A stretch of 23,889 nt of DNA. Origin: an uncultured Shinella sp. GTDB lineage: Bacteria > Pseudomonadota > Alphaproteobacteria > Rhizobiales > Rhizobiaceae. Of the stretch, positions 7,270-14,895 are shown piece after piece. The stretch is taken from positions 1-23,889 of the forward strand of contig NZ_CAMLFY010000068.1 of NCBI RefSeq assembly GCF_946479415.1. Direction: 5' to 3'. Each line of letters opens with the position of its first letter. Position 1 is the first letter of the stretch. The translations under genes and the position numbers were made by a program. Below the pieces are notes generated by a model. The model ran no database searches, had not been told where the DNA came from, and saw only the letters and a program-made list of their open reading frames with translations.

Positions 7270-8235
7270 ATGCCCGTCCGACCGAACGACCAGATCATTC
7301 ACAAGGCCGCCTGGCTCTACTACACGCATGGCCTGCGGCAGGACGAGGTCGCCCAGCGGCTCGGCATCTCCCGTGCCTCCATCGCCATGTATCTGCGCAA
7401 GGCGCGCGAGATGGGGATCGTCACGATCTCGACCTCCTCGGAACTGTTTTCCGACGACGTGCTGGCGCGCGAGCTGGAAGACGCCACGGGGCTGACGACG
7501 GCCTGGCTGGTGCCGGAAGACCGCCAGGCGATGGATCCCGCGGCGGAAATGCCCGTCGTCGCGGCTTCAGTCTTCCTCGAGCTCATCAACAAGGGCGACC
7601 GGATCGGCGTGGCCTGGGGCCGCACCGTCTATCACATCGCCGACGTCATGCCCTTTGCCGACCTGCGCGGCGTCACCGTCGTGCAGCTCTGCGGCAATCT
7701 CGGCGCACCCTATTCCTACCGCCCGGACCAGTGCACCACGGAAATCGCCCGGCGGCTGAATGCCGAGGGCATCAATTTCTATGCGCCGCTCGTGCTCTCC
7801 TCCGAGCGTCTCGCCGAGGAACTGCGCGGCGAGCCCGTCATCAAGGAACAGCTTGCGACGATCTCGGATTGCAATCTCGCGCTCTATTCCGTCGGCGGCA
7901 TCGAGGATGACAGCCACCTCGTCAAATGCGGCGCGCTATCGGCCGCCGACATGCATGCCATGGGCGAGAAGGGGGCGGCCGGCGTCATCGCCGGCCAGCT
8001 GATCGACCATGACGGCCAGTGGATGGACTGCAACCACAACCGGCGCTGCATTTCCGCCGATCTCGATTCTATCAGGTCGATCCAAAAGCGCATGCTCGTC
8101 GTGCAGGAAGACAACAAGTTCGAGCCGCTGCTGGCGGCGCTTAAGGGCGGTTTCGTCTCGCACCTCGTCGTTACCACGTCGATGGCGCGCCGCATTCTGG
8201 AACGCTGGGAAAAGGGTGGTTCGGGCAAGGCTTGA
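7270..8235 (+). CDS. SorC/DeoR-family sugar-sensing transcriptional regulator
   Basis: A 321-residue SorC-family regulator. An N-terminal helix-turn-helix (residues ~21-51, GLRQDEVAQRLGISRASIAM) is followed by a sugar-phosphate-binding domain. That domain contains GDRIGVAWGRT, the VVQLCGNLG segment and LYSVGGIEDD. Family members usually sense a phosphorylated sugar intermediate. Starts at 7222 (TTG) and 7234 (ATG) are in frame, but they overlap the inferred promoter, so I use the ATG at 7270, which gives normal family length. The aldolase-dehydrogenase gene starts 58 bases downstream on the same strand. Shared operator sequences suggest it controls itself, the ABC importer and the kinase-RLP operon. 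The effector is unknown; the ketose-1-phosphate or another phosphorylated intermediate is an inference. Confidence 0.9.
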   Translation: MPVRPNDQIIHKAAWLYYTHGLRQDEVAQRLGISRASIAMYLRKAREMGIVTISTSSELFSDDVLARELEDATGLTTAWLVPEDRQAMDPAAEMPVVAASVFLELINKGDRIGVAWGRTVYHIADVMPFADLRGVTVVQLCGNLGAPYSYRPDQCTTEIARRLNAEGINFYAPLVLSSERLAEELRGEPVIKEQLATISDCNLALYSVGGIEDDSHLVKCGALSAADMHAMGEKGAAGVIAGQLIDHDGQWMDCNHNRRCISADLDSIRSIQKRMLVVQEDNKFEPLLAALKGGFVSHLVVTTSMARRILERWEKGGSGKA

Positions 8236-8293
8236 GCCAAGACTGTTGGGTCCGCCGATGCCGGCCGGGCCGGTTTATCGGGAGGCTGACACG

Positions 8294-10348
8294 ATGGAAA
8301 ATCTCTGGCGCGACGACGAGGCGGAAAAGGTCGTCGCGAGCTATGCCGCAAAGGGCGTCAACCGCGATCTGGCGCTGCGCACCTATACGACCCGCCTGCT
8401 CGGCGGCGAGCCGCGGCTTGTGCTGCATGGCGGCGGCAACACCTCCGTGAAGACCGAGATGACCGACCTCGTCGGCGACACCCACGCCGTGCTCTGCGTC
8501 AAGGGCAGCGGCTGGGACATGGGCGTAATCGAGCCGCCGGGCCTGCCTGCCGTGAAGATCACCGCACTGCTGAAAAGCCGCAAGCTCGACAAACTCTCGG
8601 ACGAGGACATGGTGACGCTGCTGCGCGCCAATCTCATCGATCCCTCGGCACCGAACCCCTCGGTGGAAGCGCTGCTGCACGCTTTCCTGCCGCACAAATT
8701 CGTCGACCACACCCATTCGACCGCCATTCTCGCCATCGCCGATCAGGCGAAGAGCCGCGAGATGAGCGCCGAACTCTTCGGCACGAAGATGGGCTTCGTA
8801 CCCTATATCATGCCGGGCTTCGCGCTCGCCAAGGCCGCCGCCGAAGTGTTCGAGCAGGACCCGACGGTCGAAGGCCTGATCCTCGACAAACACGGCATCT
8901 TCACCTTCGGCGACACCGCAAAGGAAGCCTATGACCGGATGATCCACTACGTCACGGTCGCCGAGGATCACGTCAGGAAAAACGGCCGCAATCCCTTCAC
9001 GCCGGCCACCCTGCCCGCGAAGCTCGCAAGCCCGGCCGACATCGCCCCGATGCTGCGCGGCGCCGTCGCCGTCGACAAGGGCGAAGGCCGCTATGAGCGC
9101 ATGGTCAGCGTCTTCCGCGCCTCTCCGGCCATTCTCGATTTCGTCAATGCGGCCGAAGTCCGGGACATGGCGGCGCGCGGCGTCTCGACGCCCGATCTTT
9201 CCATCCGCATCAAGACCGGCCCGATGGTGCTGCCGGCACCGGCGAGCGACGATCTCTCGGGCTACCGCGCCGTCATCGACCAGCACGTCGCCGCCTTCGC
9301 CGCCGATTACACCGAATACTTCCACAGCAACGACGCCCGCGACGACGTCAAGCGCATCATGCTTGATCCCATGCCGCGCCTGACGCTGGTGCCCGGTCTC
9401 GGCATGTTCGGCCATGGCCGGACCTTCAAGGATGCGGCCATCGCCGTCGATGTCGGCGAGATGTGGATCGAGGCGGCACGGGACGCCGAATCCATCGGCC
9501 GCTTCGAGCCGGTCAGCCGTCCCGATCTCTTCGATCTCGAATATTGGTCTCTGGAACAGGCCAAGCTCGCCGGCGCCAAGCCGAAGCCGTTTACGGGCCA
9601 GGTCGCCATCGTTACCGGCGGGGCCGGCGCCATCGGCGCGGCCGTCGTCAAGGCTTTTGCCGCGGAGGGCGCCCATGTCGTGGCGCTCGACCTCGACGGC
9701 GAGAAGGCGGCGGCAGTCGCCAAGGCGGCCGGCAATAATTCCATCGGCATCGCCTGCGATATCACCGATCCCGTCTCCGTCCGCACCGCCTTCGACAAGG
9801 CGATCGCCACCTTCGGCGGCGTCGACATCGTGGTTTCCAATGCGGGTGCCGCCTGGGAAAGCCCGATCGCCACGATGGACGACGCCCTGCTGCGCAAGAG
9901 CTTCGAACTCAACTTCTTCGCCCACCAGACGGTGGCGCAGAATGCCGTTCGCATCATGAAGGCGCAGAAGACCGGCGGCGTGCTTTTGTTCAACGCCTCC
10001 AAGCAGGCGGTCAATCCGGGTGCGAAATTCGGCGCCTACGGCCTGCCGAAGGCCGCGACGCTCTTCCTGTCGCGGCAATACGCCCTGGAACACGGCGCCG
10101 ACAATATCCGCGTCAACGCCGTCAATGCCGACCGCATCCGCTCCGGCCTGCTGAACGACGAGATGATCGCCAACCGGGCGGCCGCGCGCGGCCTCTCCGT
10201 GAAGGACTATATGGGCGGCAACCTGCTCGGCCTCGAAGTGACCGCCGAAGACGTCGCCCGCGCCTTCGTGCACCACGCGCTCGCCGACCGCACCACCGCC
10301 GACGTCACGACCGTCGACGGCGGCAATATCGCCGCGGCGATGCGCTGA
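8294..10348 (+). CDS. bifunctional class II aldolase / short-chain dehydrogenase (RhaD-like)
   Basis: A 684-residue fusion. The N-terminal class II (zinc) aldolase domain has HGGGNTS (45-51) for phosphate binding, SVEALLHA with candidate catalytic Glu125, the zinc ligands His139 and His141 in DHTHS, and His200 in DKHGIF. The C-terminal short-chain dehydrogenase has the NAD(P) motif TGGAGAIG (441-448), NAG, and the Ser569-Tyr582-Lys586 triad with YGLPK. Relatives are annotated as rhamnulose-1-phosphate aldolase/lactaldehyde dehydrogenase, cleaving a ketose-1-phosphate to DHAP plus an aldehyde and then acting on the aldehyde. No rhamnose isomerase or kinase lies here. With MtnK/MtnA-like enzymes in the same regulon, the substrate may instead be a 5-modified ribulose-1-phosphate. 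The start has GGGAGG nine bases upstream and the gene is probably co-transcribed with the SorC gene. Confidence 0.9.
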   Translation: MENLWRDDEAEKVVASYAAKGVNRDLALRTYTTRLLGGEPRLVLHGGGNTSVKTEMTDLVGDTHAVLCVKGSGWDMGVIEPPGLPAVKITALLKSRKLDKLSDEDMVTLLRANLIDPSAPNPSVEALLHAFLPHKFVDHTHSTAILAIADQAKSREMSAELFGTKMGFVPYIMPGFALAKAAAEVFEQDPTVEGLILDKHGIFTFGDTAKEAYDRMIHYVTVAEDHVRKNGRNPFTPATLPAKLASPADIAPMLRGAVAVDKGEGRYERMVSVFRASPAILDFVNAAEVRDMAARGVSTPDLSIRIKTGPMVLPAPASDDLSGYRAVIDQHVAAFAADYTEYFHSNDARDDVKRIMLDPMPRLTLVPGLGMFGHGRTFKDAAIAVDVGEMWIEAARDAESIGRFEPVSRPDLFDLEYWSLEQAKLAGAKPKPFTGQVAIVTGGAGAIGAAVVKAFAAEGAHVVALDLDGEKAAAVAKAAGNNSIGIACDITDPVSVRTAFDKAIATFGGVDIVVSNAGAAWESPIATMDDALLRKSFELNFFAHQTVAQNAVRIMKAQKTGGVLLFNASKQAVNPGAKFGAYGLPKAATLFLSRQYALEHGADNIRVNAVNADRIRSGLLNDEMIANRAAARGLSVKDYMGGNLLGLEVTAEDVARAFVHHALADRTTADVTTVDGGNIAAAMR

Positions 10349-10354
10349 AGCTTG

Positions 10355-10388
10355 AGTGCGGGTTGGTTTAAAAAAGCTAACCCGCACT
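10355..10388. terminator. bidirectional hairpin between aldolase and toxin genes
   Basis: AGTGCGGGTT (10355-10364) / AACCCGCACT (10379-10388) is a perfect 10-bp stem that extends by five more pairs including G-U to an AAAA loop. It lies between convergent genes, and the toxin TAG stop overlaps its right foot. No strong T-run follows on either strand. Confidence 0.6.
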
Positions 10389-10710
10389 AACGCAGCAGGC
10401 GGCGCTCCAGAAACGACTGCATGTCGCGCCGTCCATCGACGACGCAATAGATCACCACATCCTGCCCCATGATGCGGTAGATCACGCGCCACGGCTTGTG
10501 ATGGATTTCGCGATATTCGCCAAGCCCGATGGAGACGAGTTCCTTGGGGATGTTCCCACGCTCGGGAAATGCATCAAGCCCGGTGATCGCCGTCTCGATC
10601 TCGCCGAGGACGCGCTCTGCCGTGTCTGCGCCATCCCGGCGGGCAATGAAGTGATAAAGGTCCTCGATGTCCCGCTCGGCGTCTTGCGAGACAAGAACGC
10701 GCCAGCCCAT
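10387..10710 (-). CDS. RelE/ParE-family toxin
   Basis: A 107-residue toxin of the RelE/ParE superfamily, which either cleaves ribosome-bound mRNA (RelE) or poisons gyrase (ParE). It begins MGWRVLVSQDAERDIEDLY, the usual first strand and helix, then AFPERGNIPKEL and the core segment YREIHHKPWRVIYRI ending with VVIYCVVDGRRDM. These match the family's beta-sheet and C-terminal basic region. Its start overlaps the antitoxin stop by one base (TGATG), a typical toxin-antitoxin arrangement. Sequence alone does not say whether the target is mRNA or gyrase. The pair separates the aldolase from the ABC importer genes. Confidence 0.9.
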   Translation of the reverse strand: MGWRVLVSQDAERDIEDLYHFIARRDGADTAERVLGEIETAITGLDAFPERGNIPKELVSIGLGEYREIHHKPWRVIYRIMGQDVVIYCVVDGRRDMQSFLERRLLR

Positions 10711-10985
10711 CAGCGTGTGGACAGGCGTTTGCGGATGTCTGCGAAAGCCTCACCGGCGGGACGCACTTTACCGTCCTCGACCTGTCGCGTCGTCAGCGCC
10801 AGCACCTTCAGGAGCGCGAGCGTCTCCTGCGTTTCCTCGTACTGGCCGACATCCTGAAGCACAGCCTTGGCTTCGCCGTGAACGGTCAAAACCACCGGCT
10901 GGCGGTTTTCCGAAAGAGAGCGCACGACTTCGGGAGCATGCGCCTTGAGGTAACTGATCGGCCGGACTTGTTCGGAAAGCTTCAT
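10710..10985 (-). CDS. Phd/YefM-family antitoxin
   Basis: A 91-residue antitoxin whose N-terminus (MKLSEQVRPISYLKAHAPEV) and QPVVLTVHGEAKAVLQ strand are typical of Phd/YefM proteins, which bind DNA through the N-terminal domain and wrap the toxin with the C-terminal tail. Its stop overlaps the toxin start. AAGGAG lies 7 bases before the ATG. A promoter with an operator-like palindrome in its spacer lies just upstream, as expected for autoregulation. Confidence 0.9.
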   Translation of the reverse strand: MKLSEQVRPISYLKAHAPEVVRSLSENRQPVVLTVHGEAKAVLQDVGQYEETQETLALLKVLALTTRQVEDGKVRPAGEAFADIRKRLSTR

Positions 10986-11004
10986 GGAGGGCTCCTTCGG
11001 ACCA

Positions 11005-11033
11005 AATATAGTCTTTTAAAGGACCGGACACAA
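11005..11033 (-). promoter_or_regulatory. promoter/operator of the toxin-antitoxin pair
   Basis: On the minus strand, TTGTGT (11028-11033) and TATATT (11005-11010) are spaced by 17 bases. The spacer contains the near-palindrome GTCCTTTAAAAGAC (11011-11024, 12 of 14 bases symmetric), a plausible antitoxin binding site for autorepression. Confidence 0.6.
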
Positions 11034-11034
11034 C

Positions 11035-11065
11035 AGAAGGGGCGGCCCGATGGACCGCCCCTTCT
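11035..11065 (-). terminator. terminator of the ABC importer operon
   Basis: An 11-bp perfect stem AGAAGGGGCGG / CCGCCCCTTCT extends to 14 bp with a U-G pair and a 3-base loop. It lies 20 bases past the stop of the binding-protein gene and is followed on the minus strand by GTTGTGT. Its tail runs into the -35 of the toxin-antitoxin promoter. Confidence 0.75.
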
Positions 11066-11084
11066 TCACTCCATCATGCCGAAA

Positions 11085-12128
11085 TCAGGGCTTCGGCATC
11101 CATGCGGGCATGGCGACATCGGCATGGGCGAACTGCGGCAACTTGGTGCCGAGTTCTTCCATGTTCTTGATGTCCTGATCGTTCAGGTCCTTCTGCGTGA
11201 TCAGTGTCGGCGGCACGATGACCTGCTTGCCCGGATCTTCACCGGCGAGCAGCATGGCGAGCGAGCGCACCGAGACCTGACCGACCACGGCCGGGTTCGT
11301 CGCAGCCGTCGCGGCCCAGGCCGAGCCGGATTCGCGCATGGCGGCGATGTCCGACGTCGAGATGTCGGCCGAGTAGATCTTGACGCTGGAGGACAGGCCC
11401 GCTTCGTCGACCGCGATCTTCACGCCCTTGGCGAATTCGTCATAGGGGGCGAACATCACGGTGATGTCGGGGTTGGCGGAGATCACCGAGCGCGCCTGGT
11501 TGGCGACGGAGTTGGCGATCGGGTTGTCCATCGTGCCGAACTGGGCGGCCTCGTTGATGCCCGAATACTTCGCCTTGAATTCCTTCCAGGTCTCGTCGCG
11601 GCGGTCGAGCGGCGCAATGCCGGCGACATAGACGTAACCTGCCTTGAAGCTCTCGCCATTGTCCTTGATCGCCTGCTCGAGCGCGAGGCGGGCCAGGTCA
11701 CGGTCCGACTGCTCGACCTGCGGGATCTTGTCGTTTTCGACATTGACGTCGAAGGCGACGACCTTGATGCCGGCATCGACGGCACGCTGGGCGGCTTCCT
11801 TCATGGATTCCGTCAGGCCGTGCTGGATGATGATACCCTGCACGCCGAGCGCGATCGCCTGATCGACCATGTCGGCCTGGAGCGCCGCGTCCTGGCGGCT
11901 GTCGAAGACCTGAAGCTGCACGCCGAGCGCCTTGGCCTGCGCTTCCACGCCGGCCAGATACGACTGGAAGAAGTCGCCGGTCGAGAGATAACGCACGAGC
12001 GCGATCTTGACGTCGCCGGGCTTGTCGAACGGCTTGGGCATGTCCGCCGCAAAGGACGGCACGGCAAACGAGGCCGCGGCCATCAGCCCGAGCGTCAGCT
12101 TGCCCAGAGTTCTGCGCGTAAAATTCAT
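11085..12128 (-). CDS. periplasmic sugar-binding protein of ribose-type ABC importer
   Basis: A 347-residue RbsB-like solute-binding protein. The N-terminal signal peptide has a basic start (NFTRRTLGK), a hydrophobic core and a likely cleavage after PSFA. The mature protein has the periplasmic-binding fold typical of ribose-type SBPs: VKIALVRYLSTGDFFQSY, VQGIIIQHG and VVAFDVNVEND for the sugar pocket, and a late Asn-rich loop (ATNPAVVGQ). The ATG at 12128 has GGAGGAG eight bases upstream; the ATG at 12143 overlaps that site and is unlikely. It is the last gene of the minus-strand ATPase-permease-binding-protein operon and is followed by a terminator. The ligand cannot be read; linkage to MtnK/MtnA suggests an unphosphorylated 5-modified pentose. 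Confidence 0.9.
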   Translation of the reverse strand: MNFTRRTLGKLTLGLMAAASFAVPSFAADMPKPFDKPGDVKIALVRYLSTGDFFQSYLAGVEAQAKALGVQLQVFDSRQDAALQADMVDQAIALGVQGIIIQHGLTESMKEAAQRAVDAGIKVVAFDVNVENDKIPQVEQSDRDLARLALEQAIKDNGESFKAGYVYVAGIAPLDRRDETWKEFKAKYSGINEAAQFGTMDNPIANSVANQARSVISANPDITVMFAPYDEFAKGVKIAVDEAGLSSSVKIYSADISTSDIAAMRESGSAWAATAATNPAVVGQVSVRSLAMLLAGEDPGKQVIVPPTLITQKDLNDQDIKNMEELGTKLPQFAHADVAMPAWMPKP

Positions 12129-12176
12129 GTCAGTCTCCTCCACTGGTGAACTTTGGTTATCCGCCGAGGCTCCCCC

Positions 12177-13238
12177 TCAGCGTTTGCCTCTTTTCGAGAG
12201 CGCAAAGGTGAAGATCAGGGCGATGACGAGCACGGCGCCCTTGACGAAATCCTGGGTGTAGTAAGGCGCGTTCATCATCGTCAGACCCTGCAGCAGGATG
12301 CCGACGAAGAGCGCGCCGATGGCCGTGCCGAAGGCATTCGGCTTGGCGGCGCCGAGCACGGCAAAGCCGATAAGTGCGGCCGCGACGGCATCGAGCAGCA
12401 GGTTGTTGCCCGAGGCGATATCGCCGCGCCCGAGCCGGGCGGCGAGCAGGATGCCGCCGATCGAGGCGAAGACGCCGGAGATGATATAGGCCGAGATCTT
12501 GTAGGCATTGACCGGCGCACCGGCGAGGCTCGCGGCGCGCTCGTTGGAGCCGACGGCATACATCATGCGGCCGAAGCGGGTGTATTCGAGGAAGAACCAG
12601 ATGACGATGGCGAGCACGATCAGCACGACCACCGAGACGGGCACGAGATTGGGCAGGATCAGATCGAAACGGTGGCGGCCGAGCGCCAGGAAGGCGGGGC
12701 TGAAGGCGCCGGTTGCCGTCGAGCCGTCGGGCAGCGTCATGCCGGTCGCGATCGAGCGCCCCTCGGTCGGGATGCGCTGCAGGCCGACCAGCAGGAACAT
12801 CATGCCGAGTGTGGCCAGAAGATCCGGCACGCGCATATAGACGATGATGATGCCATTGATCAGGCCGACGAGCACGCCGACGGCAAGGCAGACGAGCGTC
12901 GCCGTCAGCGCGTCGCCGCCCATCACCACCATCACATAGGACGAGGCCATCATGGCCGTGGTGGCGACGGAGCCGATGGAAAGGTCGAAACCGCCGACGA
13001 CGAGCGTTGCGGTGACGCCGAGCGCCAGAATGCCTGTTATCGACACGGATTGCAGGATGAAGACCGCGCTCTGCGGCGAGGCGAAACCGCCCGTCACCGC
13101 CGAGAAATAGAGCACCATGCCGGCGAGCAGCACGAGGAAGCCGTATTTGATCGCGGTTTCCCGGAGGTTGAAGGCGGCCGGCGGAACGGCGCCCGTGGCT
13201 GCGTTTGCGGCGGAGTTGCTCTGTTCGCTCGTCATCAT
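12177..13238 (-). CDS. ribose-type ABC importer permease
   Basis: A 353-residue inner-membrane permease of the RbsC family, with about eight to ten hydrophobic segments. Conserved segments are ITGILALGVTATLVVGGFDL, typical for RbsC, and GRMMYAVGSNERAASLAG, the cytoplasmic loop that contacts the ATPase. The next match is ISGVFASIGGILLAARLG, followed by AVLGAAKPNAFGTAIGAL. The start overlaps the ATPase stop (ATGATG; ATG at 13238 or 13235), so translation is coupled. It forms the membrane channel through which the bound sugar passes. Confidence 0.93.
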   Translation of the reverse strand: MMTSEQSNSAANAATGAVPPAAFNLRETAIKYGFLVLLAGMVLYFSAVTGGFASPQSAVFILQSVSITGILALGVTATLVVGGFDLSIGSVATTAMMASSYVMVVMGGDALTATLVCLAVGVLVGLINGIIIVYMRVPDLLATLGMMFLLVGLQRIPTEGRSIATGMTLPDGSTATGAFSPAFLALGRHRFDLILPNLVPVSVVVLIVLAIVIWFFLEYTRFGRMMYAVGSNERAASLAGAPVNAYKISAYIISGVFASIGGILLAARLGRGDIASGNNLLLDAVAAALIGFAVLGAAKPNAFGTAIGALFVGILLQGLTMMNAPYYTQDFVKGAVLVIALIFTFALSKRGKR

Positions 13239-14749
13239 GCACTGACCTGTTGATAGAATTGCCCGGCGATCTCGGAGAGCAGCCGCTCAACATCGATGTC
13301 GGCATTGCGGTGCGCGCCGACGATGGTCTGTTCCGACATCACCAGGATGCGGTCGGCGACCTCGAAGGCTTCGTCGAGTTCCGTCAGGAAAAGAATGGTG
13401 GTGCGCCCGGCGGCGGAGGCGCGCAGCTTCTCGCCGATATCCCGGCGGGCGGCGATGTCGACGCCCTGGAACGGCTCGTCGAGGATCAGCAGCCGCGACG
13501 GCTCGGAGAGCCAGCGGCCGACCATGACCTTCTGCTGGTTGCCGCCCGACAGCGTCTGCATCTCATCGCGCTCGCTGCGGCAGACGACGCCGAGCGCGGA
13601 AATCTGCTGGCGCGCCTTGGTCTTTTCCGCGCGGCGGCTGGCAATGCCGAAGGAAGATAGCCGGCGAAGGAACGGCAGGCTGATATTCTCGTAGATATTG
13701 AAATCCGGCACGATGCCGCTGATCGCGCGATCCTTGGCGACGAGGAAGACGCCCTGGGCAATCGCCTGCCCCGTCGTCTTCGGCGCATAGCGCTTGCCGT
13801 CCAGCATCATCTCGCCGGCCACAGGCAGGCGCGCGCCAAACAGCGTTTCGGCAAGCGCCGTCTTGCCGACGCCGACAAGGCCGGTAACGGCGACGATCTC
13901 GCCGTCACCGAGATCGAAATCGAAGGGCCGCGTCTGTTCGGAGAGTTTCAAGCCGCGCACGCTGAAGACCGGACGGCCCGCCTCGCGCACCGCGACGGCA
14001 CCGGCCGAGACCTTGCGGCCGAGCATGGCATTGACCGCACCTTCATAGTCGAGCTCCGGCCCTTCGAAACGGCCGGTGATGCGACCGTCGCGCAGCGCAA
14101 GAATGCTGTCGGCGAGGCGGCGGATATCCGACATGCGGTGCGAGATATAGAGAATGGCGACGCCGCGCGCCTTCAGGCGGTCGACGAGATCGAACAGGCG
14201 GTCAGCCTCCGCGCTCGACAGCGACGAGGTCGGCTCGTCGAGGATCAGCACCTTCGGTTCATGCGCCATGGCACGCGCGATCGCCACCATCTGGCGGTCG
14301 GCCAGCGTCAGGTCGTTGATATTGGCGGCGAGATCGATGGACAGGCCCATGCGGGAGGCGACGACGGCCGCCTCTCGACGCACCCGGCGCGGATTGAAGA
14401 ACAGCCGCGCACCGCGTCCATTCAGCCGGTCGAGCGTCAGGTTGGTCGCGACATCGAGATCGGCGACGACGCCATCATTGATGTTCTGGTGCACGGTGAC
14501 GACGCCGGCGCGGATCGCCTCGGCCGGCGTTGCCGGTTCGAAGGCGGTGCCTGCCAGCGTGATTGTACCGGCGTCCCTTGTGTAGACACCGGAGAGGATG
14601 CGCACGAGCGTGGATTTGCCGGCACCGTTGGCGCCCATCAAAACCGTCACTGCGCCTGCCTTGAGGTCGAGGTCCACACCCTGAAGCACGGGAACCGGGC
14701 CAAAGGATTTGCGCACGCCCTCAATGCGAAACACTGCCTGTTCGCTCAT
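13235..14749 (-). CDS. ribose-type ABC importer ATPase (two fused nucleotide-binding domains)
   Basis: A 504-residue RbsA-type double ATPase that powers the importer. Domain 1 has Walker A GANGAGKST (39-47), a signature-like LTLADRQ (147-153, weaker than LSGGQ), Walker B VLILDEPTSS and His204 in SHRM. Domain 2 has a Walker A GLVGVGKTA (290-298), signature LSGGNQQ (400-406), and LLILDEPFQGVD, with the switch His replaced (LTELDE). One weak and one strong site is usual in this family. GGGAGGA precedes the ATG at 14749. It is first in its operon and divergent from the kinase-RLP operon across the 27-bp palindrome. Confidence 0.93.
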   Translation of the reverse strand: MSEQAVFRIEGVRKSFGPVPVLQGVDLDLKAGAVTVLMGANGAGKSTLVRILSGVYTRDAGTITLAGTAFEPATPAEAIRAGVVTVHQNINDGVVADLDVATNLTLDRLNGRGARLFFNPRRVRREAAVVASRMGLSIDLAANINDLTLADRQMVAIARAMAHEPKVLILDEPTSSLSSAEADRLFDLVDRLKARGVAILYISHRMSDIRRLADSILALRDGRITGRFEGPELDYEGAVNAMLGRKVSAGAVAVREAGRPVFSVRGLKLSEQTRPFDFDLGDGEIVAVTGLVGVGKTALAETLFGARLPVAGEMMLDGKRYAPKTTGQAIAQGVFLVAKDRAISGIVPDFNIYENISLPFLRRLSSFGIASRRAEKTKARQQISALGVVCRSERDEMQTLSGGNQQKVMVGRWLSEPSRLLILDEPFQGVDIAARRDIGEKLRASAAGRTTILFLTELDEAFEVADRILVMSEQTIVGAHRNADIDVERLLSEIAGQFYQQVSA

Positions 14750-14788
14750 TCAATCCTCCCAATGACGCCACGTTAGGATAGGCTCTCA

Positions 14789-14815
14789 TCAAATGTCAAG
14801 GACGTTGACATTTGA
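14789..14815. promoter_or_regulatory. 27-bp palindromic operator between the ABC and mtnK-RLP operons
   Basis: Arms TCAAATGTCAA (14789-14799) and TTGACATTTGA (14805-14815) are perfectly complementary around GGACG, 11 bp each. The TTGACA in each arm can serve as -35 for the promoter reading on that strand. The minus promoter would have its -10 near CTAACG/TAACGT at ~14770-14776; the plus -10 is unclear. The core TGTCA-N7-TGAC and the spacer pattern also fit the site at 7223-7239 in the SorC gene promoter. A TTTGACA (14811-14817) overlaps the right edge. I infer this is the SorC regulator's operator, controlling both divergent operons. Confidence 0.75.
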
Positions 14816-14895
14816 CAGAATGATGCCTTAGCTGTGGGCATGGACGGCACGGCGGCAGGCAATGGAGGCAGCCCCGTGCGCAGGAGGAGAACATT

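Noticed and set aside
8171..10492. 773-residue open frame on the minus strand opposite the aldolase/dehydrogenase
   Set aside because: It is the antisense shadow of a high-GC gene: no recognisable domain, and the plus-strand frame has intact catalytic motifs of two families.
12157..13305. 382-residue minus-strand frame overlapping the permease in another frame
   Set aside because: It is Arg-rich with no hydrophobic segments; the RbsC-like frame fits the family and is coupled to the ATPase gene.
14816..14895. SAM-type riboswitch ahead of mtnK
   Set aside because: Methionine-salvage genes can carry one, but the leader is only about 60-80 bases and shows no multi-stem structure or SAM-box features.
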